Shown here in pieces: positions 34,328-44,421 of a stretch of 64,000 bases of DNA. This DNA comes from Bryoerythrophyllum caledonicum. Lineage: Eukaryota > Streptophyta > Bryopsida > Pottiales > Pottiaceae. The position numbers were made by a program, and so were the translations under genes. The stretch covers positions 24,322,754 to 24,386,753 of the forward strand of contig OZ020520.1 of NCBI GenBank assembly GCA_963971425.1, read 5' to 3'. Each line of letters opens with the position of its first letter. Positions within the stretch are counted from its first letter, which is position 1. The notes under the pieces were generated by a model, which worked only from the letters and a program-made list of their open reading frames with translations, had not been told where the DNA came from and did not search any database.

Positions 34328-35642
34328 GGTTAACTAGGTTGTAAGTTTCTTTTTGTTTTTTTTCTTTTTCTCAGGGTTAGAGTCCGGATCAGCAGCGACT
34401 AACGATGGGGCCCCAAGTGCACCCGGCTGCTACCGGAATCAATAGCCAGGTTTTGTTAGAGAAGGAAGTCCGAAGTCGAGGAACTGTTCCGAGATTTTAG
34501 GATCTGAGATCCGATCTGGGACTTTTCCGGATTTCTCGGATCTTTTAGATAAGATCTAGCGGATTTCCCGTAGACATAGGTAGAAGGAAATCTGAATTCG
34601 GGGAATTCAGAGAGTACTTAGTAGGAGGTTTTGGGAAAACCTTCATCTTGTTCATTTCACTCGGAAATATACGTTACCCTTTTTGCACTAGATTTGCTAC
34701 CTTGTGTTTTGTGGGACGTGTGAATCCTGTGAGTGACGGATCCATTCTTGAGGGTGTGGTCGTGTGAGGAATTCTTCCGGATTAGGGTAATTCACTTATT
34801 TTGCCAGAGGGGGAAATTATCGAGGGCAGTGTCAAGAGATCGCCCGGGAGAGCTGGAGAGAACTATTGCAGAGGAGTTCCTGGTAGTCCCCAGGGTCCGG
34901 AAGTAGCCAGGAGGGGAAGAGATGAACTGCAGAGGTGTTCCTCGTAATCTCTAGTTTACAGAAGAAACCGTGCCAAACTGGATTCCGGTCAATACCGGAG
35001 TTCTCCCCTAAGATAGGAAAAAGTCTGATACCAATACCTAGATGAAATAACCATAGCGAACCGTGAGTCTCTGCTCCGGAGAATTACAATCATACCCCCC
35101 GGTATGCCGTTGTAGCCCGGATTAGTCTGTGTGTGATCGCATCCGGAAGGCCTTCCGGATGTCGTGAGAGCCGAAGTCCGGCAGCAGCAATCGAATTACC
35201 AGTTAGCATAGTAGGGAGAGTGTTGTTCGGTCACTGTAAGCTCCGGACAGTGGGTGCCTAGCCACTTTAAGTCAGTGGGCAGTGGGAAACCCAACCACTT
35301 ATACAAAACATGGTCAGTGGACTTCAGCCACTCGCTTAAAAACTCCAGGAGACTCTCTGAGGAGGAACAGAGACTAATCAAACTACCCTCCTGATTTCCG
35401 GAACCTATTCTCCGGAAACCATTGTATGAAATCCGGATCCGGACGAATCCGGATCTAACCTAAGTAAGGAAGGACTAGAGCTAACTTGTAACCGAATTGC
35501 TTTGGTAAGCTTAGTAATCCGGAAGTATTGGAAAGAATATGTTTAGGTCTCTATGGTAATGAAACCGGAGCGGTTACTTTGGGAAGCTCTTAGTGACGAT
35601 TAGGAGCATTCCGGAGGAATACTGTCTCTACGGACTGCAACA
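34328..35642 (+). other. non-coding 3' part of LTR-B
   Basis: After the ORF stop comes about 1.3 kb without a supportable gene. It is rich in ccgga/tccgg words, as is the rest of element B. It should hold the promoter and polyadenylation signals of the LTR, but I could not place them. Confidence 0.5.
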
Positions 35643-35648
35643 CGATTT

Positions 35649-35666
35649 CTGGCGCCGCTGCCGGGG
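35649..35666 (+). promoter_or_regulatory. primer-binding site of retrotransposon B
   Basis: The sequence tggcgccgctgccgggga begins six bases after the putative LTR end. It has the TGG start and the tggcgccg..gccgggga form familiar from plant Tat-lineage elements. Confidence 0.8.
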
Positions 35667-35765
35667 ACCTATTTCACTTTTTCCAGTATTCTTAGGACAC
35701 TAACACTTGTGATAGTACTATGGAATGTATATATTTCGATTAGACAATCCGTTAGATAAAAACGT

Positions 35766-37145
35766 ATGAGTCAAAGTGCGCCCCGGAGTGAAGGAGTACG
35801 CCGATCAGCCCGGAAGAGAACCGCTGCGGGGCAGTCCGGGAGTCGATCTCTTACTCCACCAAGATCACGTAGTGGAACCGGATCTGAAACCGAAGAGACC
35901 ACGGTGACCTTGTCGGTTGGGATGGCGCTGCCACGACTTGACTCTCGCTTGAAGTACTGGAAGTTTAAGGGAGACGGACGGGAGGACGTAGATGATTGGC
36001 TGTGCGAGTTCAACGCAATGACCACAGCAGACCAAGAGGAGAACGCCACTAAACTTCGGTTGTTCCAGGGACTCCTGAAGGGTGAGGCGTTGCAATGGTA
36101 CCAAGACGTTCCAGAACCGACCCGGGCCGACTGGAACCTGCTGACAGCGACCTTTCTCTGTACTTTCCGAGAGGTTGGTGGAGAAGCACGAACATTGGGC
36201 AAGCTCAGCAAGATGAAGATGAAGACGAATGAATCAGTCCGGAGGTATGGCCAGAGAGTCCGGAGTCTTATTTACAAACTAACTCCGGACATTGCCCAAA
36301 GTGTGCAAATCGAGTGGTATGTGGCAGGCTTTCCGGAAAAGATGGGGTTCCATGTTCGCCAAGCTCGGCCTCAGTCCCTGCAAGAAGCGATGGAGGCTGC
36401 ACAGAACTATGAGAATTCCAAGCAGTCCCTCCGTCAATCACGATCCAGATCGACATCTGTTAGTTCCAAGCGGGGCAAGCAGGTCCGGAAGAGTAGAAGA
36501 AACTCAAGTTCCGACACCGGATCCAGTAGCTCTACCAGTACGGAGAGCCAGTCTAGTGAAGACGAAGATTCCGAGGAACCTAGTCCTCCCCAGAGATCCA
36601 CCAGTTCCAAGGGCCACCGGAAGGAACGGGATCGAGTCGCGATAAAGGTCAAGGAAGAATTGCCCAGCGATAGGCGAATGATTAAGGACATCCAGACCAG
36701 TCTGGCCGCCATTAAAGTACAGTTGGCGGATAGTCACAAGCCGAGGCGAGCAATTCTGGTGGTCTGGAACAACGTCTGGTGCACTCGCTGTGGACAACCC
36801 GGTCATTACCCGAATGAGTGCCCCCTTCTTCCCCCTCAACGAGTTCAGTTTGTGGATGAAGAGAGGACCATATTCTACGCTGCTGCGGAGTTCAAGGAGG
36901 AAGAATCGGACATGGTACCCGTGTATCAGATCGCACCGAACTACGGAAGAGGGAGGGGGTTACAAGCTATGGTGAGACCAAGGAATCCTCCCGGAAAACT
37001 AGGGACCGCCGGGCAACCTTCCGGAGATCCACAGGGAACTACCGGACACCCTAGACGTCCGGTGACGGTGGAGCGTCAGTACGGGTTATGCTTCACCTGT
37101 GGCGAACCCGGACACTATTCGCCGGATTGCCCGTTGAAAGGATGA
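35766..37145 (+). CDS. Gag of retrotransposon B
   Basis: The ATG is at 35766, giving 459 residues. A basic N-terminus leads into a capsid-like region (WKFKGDGREDVDDWLCEFNA, LFQGLLKGEALQWYQDVPEP, VRRYGQRVRSLIYKLTPDIA) typical of Ty3/gypsy Gag. A Ser/Arg-rich linker follows, then two CCHC zinc knuckles: CTRCGQPGHYPNEC at about residue 339 and CFTCGEPGHYSPDC at about 442. The TGA stop at 37143 is followed in the same frame by a third knuckle, CQNCRYYGHIAPDC, encoded at 37170-37211, and then a TAG near 37262. The original Gag was probably about 40 residues longer. Confidence 0.88.
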   Translation: MSQSAPRSEGVRRSARKRTAAGQSGSRSLTPPRSRSGTGSETEETTVTLSVGMALPRLDSRLKYWKFKGDGREDVDDWLCEFNAMTTADQEENATKLRLFQGLLKGEALQWYQDVPEPTRADWNLLTATFLCTFREVGGEARTLGKLSKMKMKTNESVRRYGQRVRSLIYKLTPDIAQSVQIEWYVAGFPEKMGFHVRQARPQSLQEAMEAAQNYENSKQSLRQSRSRSTSVSSKRGKQVRKSRRNSSSDTGSSSSTSTESQSSEDEDSEEPSPPQRSTSSKGHRKERDRVAIKVKEELPSDRRMIKDIQTSLAAIKVQLADSHKPRRAILVVWNNVWCTRCGQPGHYPNECPLLPPQRVQFVDEERTIFYAAAEFKEEESDMVPVYQIAPNYGRGRGLQAMVRPRNPPGKLGTAGQPSGDPQGTTGHPRRPVTVERQYGLCFTCGEPGHYSPDCPLKG

Positions 37146-37146
37146 C

Positions 37147-39672
37147 ATGGAGCCCCACTACAGTTGCCATGTCAAAATTGTAGGTATTACGGACACATCG
37201 CACCGGATTGTCAACATCCGCCAAGACCAAAGCCGGTGTATACCGGACAGACCAGAGACTAGTATCCATCAGGTCAGTACGCGTAGCTCCACCAAAGGCC
37301 GGACAGAAAGAAGGAAGGCCCAAGTGGTTAAGCGGGCAAGGGCAACTGAGAGACGAAACCGAGTTCCGGAACCGTCGGGTAGTTCCGGAAGTTCAGATGT
37401 CGAGATGCTTTCCGAAGTAGCAGAATTGGAAAAAGGGGTAGAAGACCCAATTCTCAACCCAGACATTACTGCAGAAGTCCGGGAAGAGCTGAACCGGAAT
37501 CAGGATTATGCGAGACGAACGGTGAGATTCCGGGAACCCCTTATTCTTGTGCAGCCACAACTCAAAGTGAAGGTTGACGAGTACGATATCTTGCAAGATA
37601 TCCAGGAGCACAAGGCCAACGTTACTATTGGCCAACTCCTTCATGATAATGCAAATTATCAAAAACAGCTTAAGGCTGCTTTGGTCAAACCCCGGAGGAG
37701 GACGGTCCGTCTTCCCACGGTAGCAGTTAACTTTGCAGAGATGGAAGACTTTGGAGCCCCGGACATATCCGTGGAAATCGACGGATGTACCATCCAGAAC
37801 GTTCCAGTAGACGGAGGATCCGGAGTCAACCTACTCCTGGAGAATACTGCAGCTGACTTAGGTTACACCGTCTTCGAACCCACCAACCAAACGCTACGGA
37901 TGGCAGATCAGCCAAGAGTAGTTCCGGTAGGGAAGCTCTCCGGAATCCCAACTAGGTTTTCCGGAATAACCTACCGCTTGAACTACCTGGTCATCCGAGT
38001 GGAGGAGGGACGACCCTTCTCCATGCTCTTAGGGCGACCATGGCTCTACTTAGCCGGAGTCAAGGTGAATTGGGCACAAAAGGCCTTTTGCTTTGGAGAT
38101 CCGGCGGTAGTCCTGTCGTGGCGACCGGAGAAGCATCAGGGCAAGACAAGTGGCTCGGACGGGTACACCACTAACTGGACGGATCAGGAATCCTCAGACT
38201 CGGTACAGACATACCAAGTTCAGGCATTCCGGGAGATCACGGAGGAAGATCTAGGCTTTACGGAACCAATTCCGGAACAAGGTACGTCACACTCTCCGAA
38301 GGAGGGATCGGGTTCTCCAGTGGATCTACCGGATGACCGATCCTTGGGAGAATCAAGCATGGAATTTTCGGCCGAATGGATCCAGAAACAGATCGCAGAA
38401 GGCTCACTTCCAACAGTTCCTTCCGGATCCTCCACAACGTCTCTCTCTTGGACTGAATTCCGAACCGGACCATCATCAGGAGAGATCGATCAAATCAAGA
38501 CCGTGGTATCTCCGGACGATTATGAGTCAGTCAAGGTGACGGAGACTAAAAGCTTCTTCTTAGGAAAACAACTGTCTCCGGAAGATCGAGAGGAGTATAT
38601 CAAACTACTCATTGAGTATGACGATGTATTCGCCTGGGCACCAACCGACCTCATTGGAATTCCACCGGAGTTAGGAGAGCATCACATCGACCTGATTGAT
38701 GGAGTTATTCCCAGCCGACAACGTCAATACCGGCTGAATCCCAAGTATTCCATGATGGTAAAGGAGGAGCTAGAGAAACTATTAGAGGCCGGTTTCATCT
38801 ATCCGGTTAACAATTCGGAGTGGGTATCACCCATTGTGGTTGTGCCTAAGAAGACTGGTCCGGACGGGAAGGTAAAAATCCGGGTATGTCAAGACTTCCG
38901 GAAGCTCAACGCAACAACCAAGAAGGATCACTTTCCCCTGCCATTCATCGACATGGTTCTCGATCACGTAGCCGGTCAAGAGTGCTTCAGTTTCTTAGAC
39001 GGATTCTCCAGATACAATCAGGCATCCATCTGGAAGGAAGATCAATTGAAAACAACGTTCACCACAGATTGGGGAACGTATGCATTCAATCGGATGCCGT
39101 TCGGACTGTGCAATGCGCCAGGGACATTTCAACGTCTCATGATGGATATCTTCCAGGATTTTCTAAAACATTTCCTGGAGGTATTCATTGATGATTTTGT
39201 AGTCTTCAGCAAGTTACGAGTGCACCTGGCCTGCCTCCGGAAAACGTTCCGGAGATGCCGAGAGACCAACCTCAAACTACATCCCGGAAAGTGCTTCTTC
39301 GGGATGATCTCTGGCCTACTCCTTGGCCATATAGTGAGCCAACATGGGATTGCAGTAGACCTAGCCAAAATTATGGTCATGCTGGCCCTTCTTCCTCCAC
39401 GGAACCTCCGGGAGCTGCGTGGGTTTCTCGGTTGTACCGGATATTACCGGAGATTTATTGAGAGTTACGCCCGGATCGCCATGTCCTTGACGGAGCTGCT
39501 AAGGAAGGAAATGGAGTACGTGTGGACGGAAGTTCGACATGCAGCCTTTGAAGAGATGAAGAAGCGATTGGTGATAGCTCCAATTTTGGCTCCACCGAAC
39601 TGGACGAAAGCATTCCACGTTACGCTGGACGCGTCCGGATGGTGTTTGGGGCGCGATCCTGTGGCAGCCTGA
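37147..39672 (+). CDS. Protease and reverse transcriptase of retrotransposon B (5' part of Pol)
   Basis: The ORF is 841 residues in the +1 frame relative to Gag, so the first 40 or so residues are out-of-frame reading over Gag and not genuine. The protease has NVPVDGGSGVNLLL at about residue 217. RT spans about 530-800, with WVSPIVVVPKK, SFLDGFSRYNQ, NRMPFGLCNAP and the catalytic FIDD (VFIDDFVVF, about 680). RNase H starts at TLDASG (about 828), but the frame ends at TGA 39670. The matching continuation GAILWQPDEEQRERPIYYAS is in another frame just downstream, so a frameshift near 39655 inactivates Pol here. Confidence 0.88.
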   Translation: MEPHYSCHVKIVGITDTSHRIVNIRQDQSRCIPDRPETSIHQVSTRSSTKGRTERRKAQVVKRARATERRNRVPEPSGSSGSSDVEMLSEVAELEKGVEDPILNPDITAEVREELNRNQDYARRTVRFREPLILVQPQLKVKVDEYDILQDIQEHKANVTIGQLLHDNANYQKQLKAALVKPRRRTVRLPTVAVNFAEMEDFGAPDISVEIDGCTIQNVPVDGGSGVNLLLENTAADLGYTVFEPTNQTLRMADQPRVVPVGKLSGIPTRFSGITYRLNYLVIRVEEGRPFSMLLGRPWLYLAGVKVNWAQKAFCFGDPAVVLSWRPEKHQGKTSGSDGYTTNWTDQESSDSVQTYQVQAFREITEEDLGFTEPIPEQGTSHSPKEGSGSPVDLPDDRSLGESSMEFSAEWIQKQIAEGSLPTVPSGSSTTSLSWTEFRTGPSSGEIDQIKTVVSPDDYESVKVTETKSFFLGKQLSPEDREEYIKLLIEYDDVFAWAPTDLIGIPPELGEHHIDLIDGVIPSRQRQYRLNPKYSMMVKEELEKLLEAGFIYPVNNSEWVSPIVVVPKKTGPDGKVKIRVCQDFRKLNATTKKDHFPLPFIDMVLDHVAGQECFSFLDGFSRYNQASIWKEDQLKTTFTTDWGTYAFNRMPFGLCNAPGTFQRLMMDIFQDFLKHFLEVFIDDFVVFSKLRVHLACLRKTFRRCRETNLKLHPGKCFFGMISGLLLGHIVSQHGIAVDLAKIMVMLALLPPRNLRELRGFLGCTGYYRRFIESYARIAMSLTELLRKEMEYVWTEVRHAAFEEMKKRLVIAPILAPPNWTKAFHVTLDASGWCLGRDPVAA

Positions 39673-40956
39673 TGAGGAACAACGGGAGAGGCCGATATAC
39701 TACGCCAGCCGATAGATGAACCCCGCGGAGAGGAACTACACAACCACTGAGAGGGAGGCCCTTGCGGTAATCTACGCGTGCAAGAAGTTCCGTCATTATT
39801 TACTAGGGTACAAGGTGATTTTCCATACAGATCATGACTCTTTGAAGTACCTTGTGAATAAGCCGGATCTGTCAGGACGTTTGGCCAGTTGGATACTTCT
39901 CCTCCAGGAATTCAACTACAAGGTGCGGGTAAAGTCCGGCAAGTTCAACTCAAGTGCAGACTACTTATCGCGCCAAAGAGGACCGGAAAACCTAAATGAG
40001 CTCCAGGCAGAGTTTCCGGATGAGTTTCCGGATACCGTTATGCAGGTAAGCATCCCTGACCCGGAAAAGATACCTACCTCTGGCGAAAGTTCGGTTTTCT
40101 TGACTGAGGAGGGCGAAGAACCGGAGCTGTTGCTTATCAGGGAGTACCTTCGTACCCAATGCTATCCGGTTGGACTGACTGGAGAAGAGAAGAGTGTTTT
40201 CTAGCATCGAGAAGCCCCGTATTCGCTGATCAGAGGAATACTCTTCCGGATGGGTCCAGATGATGTACTGAGATGATGTGTGGAGCCTAAATTCCGGGTC
40301 ACAATTATTCGAAGCTTACATGACGGACCAGCCGGAGGACATTTTGCAGCAGTCACTACCATTGAACGTATCCAGAGTGCCGGGTATTGGTGGAAGCATC
40401 TGAATCGGGACGTCCGAAGCTTCATCCGGAGCTGTGACCCCTGCTAACGCGCCGGAAATCCAACTTTCCGGAACCATTGGCCTATGACGCCAATCGTACC
40501 ATTGGCCCCTTTCGAAAAATGGGGAGTCGATTTTATCGGTCCATTCCAACTTTTGGGAAGTCAGAAGCACCGGTACATCATACTGGCCACAGATTACGCC
40601 ACGAAATGGGTTGAGGCTCGGGCCACCCGGAAGAACGACGTTGAGACATCGACAAGGTTCCTGTCCGAAAGGATTATAATGAGATTTGGACATCCGTTGG
40701 AATTGGTCAGCGATCGAGGGACCCATTTCCTAAACGAAGAGGTGTCCGATCTCACCGGACGGTATGACATACGACACCGGAAGACGACTCCATACAACCC
40801 GAAAGCAAACGGGTTGACGGAACGGGCGAATGGCATCATTTGCAAGATCCTGACCAAGGTGGTTGCCTCACACAAGACGGACTGGGACCAGAAGCTAAAC
40901 TCCGCCGTTTATGCCTACAACACGGCGTACAAAAGCACCACCGGTAAGAGCCCCTT
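39655..40956 (+). pseudogene. RNase H and integrase N-terminal and core part of retrotransposon B (broken)
   Basis: The continuation after the frameshift carries stops at about 39713 (TAG), 40202 (TAG), 40274 (TGA) and 40444 (TAA). RNase H remains readable at 39716-40204 (YTTTEREALAVIYACKKFRH, HTDHDSLKYL). Integrase shows a damaged zinc finger (LHDGPAGGH ... CDPC, followed by a stop). Its core has D in WGVDFIGPF (about 40515), D in VSDRGTHF (about 40707) and E in NGLTERANG (about 40808). The reading ends at TGKSP, where solo LTR D is inserted after 40956, and resumes at 42993. Confidence 0.85.
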
Positions 40957-42987
40957 TGTGAGCCGCAAAAACGGCTCACGGTGACGAATGGGCCACGCAT
41001 CGTGTCCATTAACTTTAACAAGTAGTGGAATGAGGTTAACCCATGTGTTAGCTCATGTTTTTTTGATTAAAAGGGCTAAGTAGCCTTTCCATTCGCTAAT
41101 TCCTCAAATAGGAGCCAATTATTGGCAACCACGGATTTTAGGAAGTTAACCAAAAAATGAATAGAAAAGAAAAAATTAAGAAAAAAATAGAAAGGGAAAA
41201 AAGAGGAAGGAAAACAATAGAAAAGAAAAGTAGAAATAGAAGTGGTGGAGACGAATTTACCTCCTACCGCATCGGGGACCGCAATTGGCCTCGGTGGAGA
41301 AATCACGGGGAAAAAATTAGGAAAAAAAAAAAAAAAAGAATGACGGTGGGGAGAAGGGAAAAATGTGGGGGCTTAAAAACCCTTAAAAAAGGAGTTCAAT
41401 TGAGGTCCAATTGGCTTGGCAAACTCCTCACCAATCACTAAGTAAAAATAGGAATTCCTCCAAGCAAGGGGAATTCGATCTAAGTAGAGTAGTGGTTTTT
41501 TGTAACTTGAAATTAGCCTTAATGGCTCACTTTTGGGGGTCATGCACGCACCATGTGGCATGGAGTTAAAGTTAGATTTAGATATTCCTTGGTTAGTGGG
41601 ACACCCACCTTTGTTAATGCAAGGGGGGCACGGAATTAGTAATCATGGGGTTGATAGGCTTTGTAAGAAGAGAGTCATGAATGGAAGGTGGAAAAGGCGG
41701 CGGTGAACATCCTTGGGAACGCAAGGAGAGCAAGGCTTGGGGGGTTACCCCCTGGAGAGATTCATTCGACTGTGTGTGCAAGGAGTAAGGAGAGAGAGAC
41801 TAGGAAGAGAAGGAGAGCCGGAAGCCCCGGCCACTGGAGGAGTTGAATGAGGTTAGCACGAATACGAAGGCGAGGGTGAAGATCACGAGCTGGACACGAA
41901 CACCAAGACGAGGGTGAAGATCACGAGCAGGACACGAACACGAAGGCGAGGGTGAAGATCACGAGCTGGACACGAACACAAAGACGAGGGTGAAGATCAC
42001 GAGCTGGACACGAACACGAAGACGAGGGTGAAGATCACGAGTTGGACACGAACACCAAGACGAGGGTGAAGATCACGAGCCGGACACGAACACGAAGGCG
42101 AGGGTGAAGATCACGAGCTGGACACGGACACGAAGACGAGGGTGAAGATCACGAGCTAAAGAGCAAGGGCAGAGGGTAAACTGCACTGAATCAGGGAGCC
42201 TCTCTTTCCCCTCGGACTAGTAATCAATTTCTCGTGTATGAAGGGAACCCTAAATTTCGGAATACAAAAAATCACGCAGAAGCGCTGCCAATTTTTTGCT
42301 AGGATTAGGGTTTGCTATATATTCAACTAAACAATCGTTTAAATCGTCATTAGTAAGTGAACGCAGCTGGAGGCTCATTCATGGTAAGGTTGGAATGGGA
42401 TTACTTGTGTGAGTGCATGTGGTATATAAGTGAAAGTGTGGTGCACGACCTTGAATAAACATATATGTTAAGTGTGCACTGCTGGTCGTTGGTTATGAGT
42501 TTATGATTGAGTCGAATGGTTAATTGAGGGCTGCCATCGTGTTAAGCAAGAAAAACTAATAAGAATACAAAAAACAAACATAAAAAACGGAGGCATAATC
42601 ACGAAGATAATGAAGAATTAAACTTTTAATATAAAAAGAAGAGCCTGTCTGCTGGTTGCGGCTGTCAGGGTCGCACTTGAGCCTGGAATTGGCTGCTGAT
42701 GTTCTAATCAAGTTCACAAGGTTGAATTGAACCTATACAAGCTTTAAAACATTGAAAACGGAGCTTTTAAGCGAAACTTATGATTGTTTAAAAGTTGGGT
42801 ACAATTCAAGGCTGAATTCAGCCATCACATCATTAATCATTAACGAACCCTCTTAAGTGACCACACTTGGGGATCACCATGCTTGTACGAATGGTTGAAG
42901 GATGTTGTACAAGGGGTTGTATCCCACATTTAGGGTCTTGTGTTCAAGATAAGCCACCCCATTAGGGGGCGATTTATTTGGCTCACA
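40957..42987 (+). mobile_element. 2031-bp solo LTR (family D) inside the integrase of B
   Basis: The ends are TGTGAGCC...GGCTCACA, 8-bp inverted with TG/CA. The 5-bp TSD ccctt lies at 40952-40956 and 42988-42992. Removing the insert and one ccctt restores an open integrase frame (SPFFLVYGQ). There is no internal ORF, PBS or second LTR, so it is a solo LTR or a small non-autonomous LTR element. A hairpin with 8-bp arms (gtgagccg/cggctcac) sits at the left end. Apart from a minisatellite I see no gene. Confidence 0.85.
41857..42158 (+). repeat. 38-bp minisatellite in solo LTR D, about 7.6 copies
   Basis: The unit is gagggtgaagatcacgagct followed by ggacacgaacaccaagac. Variants differ at one to three positions (ctgg/cagg/ttgg/ccgg, accaagac/acgaaggc). 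Adjacent copies are almost exactly 38 bases apart. Confidence 0.92.
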
Positions 42988-43449
42988 CCCTTCTTTCTGG
43001 TTTATGGACAGGAAGTACTCCAAGCCATCGAGACGGAAGTAGAGACATTCCGGATCTTATCCTTCCGGCATGGAGATCGAGTTCCGGACATACATCAACG
43101 GCTGGAGGATATCGACACTCTTAAGGAAAGCCGGATGGATGCCTTGGAAAAGACGACAGAAGTCCAAGGAAAAAGAAAGGAGGTGTACGATCGGAAGTTG
43201 CCTAAGGACAACGGAATTAGGGAGAACAGTTTGGTGCTCCTTTACGACAGTCGGCATAAGGACTTCCCAAGTAAACTCCACACCCGATGGATGGGTCCCT
43301 TTAGAGTTGCTAAAATCTACAACAATGGCTCTCTCCAGCAAGAAGATCTAGAGGGAAGACCGCTGGATACTCGAACGAACGGCTCTAGGGTTAGGCTCTA
43401 TAATCCGGAAGGTAATGCCGGAAGCGTGAGCGAGGGCGCTCACGGTTGA
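42988..43449 (+). pseudogene. integrase C-terminal part of retrotransposon B
   Basis: After the solo LTR the integrase frame resumes with FFLVYGQEVLQAIETEVETF and goes on through a helical segment and a GPY/F-like stretch (RWMGPFRVAKIYNNGSLQQE). It ends at TGA 43447. This 3' piece itself has no stop. Confidence 0.85.
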
Positions 43450-43460
43450 AAAAGGGGTAA
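43449..43460 (+). promoter_or_regulatory. polypurine tract of retrotransposon B
   Basis: The sequence aaaaaggggtaa lies immediately before the 3' LTR start at 43461. Confidence 0.7.
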
Positions 43461-44421
43461 TGTGGGATTCCGTTCCCACATGGTGCCGGAAGTTAACCTT
43501 AAGTTCCGGCCAAAATACAAGAACTTAGTAATTAATTATGATAGATTGTGCCACGAAACAACCAATAGTCTTCAAGAAGGAATAAAGTCAGATCAACCTG
43601 ACTGCCGACTCTAATTAAGTCTAAAAATGTTAAAAGCAGAACCGGAGCAGTTACCAGAATTCCGGGGCAGTCAGTTATCCAGAACCGTCAACCGGAACTG
43701 TCCCCATCAACCGCCATCATGATGCCGTACTAACGGCCAGACTACTTATTGTTGGGGTTTGGACGGATACTCTTTCTTCTCACTCTGTCTTCCTGCACCT
43801 CGGCTTGTTCATTCTTCTGCTGTCGCTCTTCCTCTCGCTCTTACGATTTTCCGAACCGCTTGTCGTTAGGGTTTGGAGAATCGGACAATTAGAACGGACG
43901 TGTGGAGCGAAGCTAGTATGTGAGCGGGGAGCAGGGAGCAAGGAAAATGGGAGCAGAAAGCAGGAACTTGCAAAAATCTCTCTTGAGATTTTAAAAATTC
44001 GGTTCTAAAATATAAAAATCATGTAACTTATATTTCTTTAAAAATTAGCAAAAAGATGCCTATGACCGTGTACCACAAGGGGTCCTAAACCGCGAATAAA
44101 ATATGTATTTGCACATTAAGAGACGTTGAATATGGTTTGAAAAAATTCAAAATTTCAAAAGTTTGAGGGGATTGGAATTTATCATTCACTACTTTATTTT
44201 TTTACTCAATTGGTGAAAAGATAAAATTATAAACTTGAATAAGTCGCACATAAGCTACGGAAGATTTCAATAAGTCGCACAGTTGCACATAAGCTACGGA
44301 AGATTTCAAAAACTTGGTAGTGGCCCTTTTAGTCGCACTCCATATTCAAATATAACTCAACAAACTTAATACACAATTTCAAACCCTACAGTATAAAGGA
44401 AACTACAAATTATTTTCTACA

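Larger units (their letters stand above)
21933..35642 (+). repeat. 5' LTR of retrotransposon B (about 3816 bp once the nested element is removed)
   Basis: The start is fixed by comparison with 43461. The end is placed at ...gcaaca just before the PBS; the 3' LTR end is outside the window, so this end is uncertain by about 10 bases. It contains an ORF (22469-34327) interrupted by family C. Over its first 444 bases it differs from the 3' LTR at 17 positions by my count. Over the next 700 or so bases, which include the ORF start (22376-23087 against 60232-60930), it differs at only about 5. Confidence 0.75.

Noticed and set aside
41857-42158. Possible CRISPR-like array
   Set aside because: It is a simple tandem minisatellite: 38-bp units are directly adjacent with no unique spacers, in a eukaryotic context.
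40957-42987. Insertion read first as a small DNA transposon because of TGAGCC/GGCTCA inverted ends
   Set aside because: TG...CA ends with an exact 5-bp TSD and a restored integrase frame fit an LTR better.
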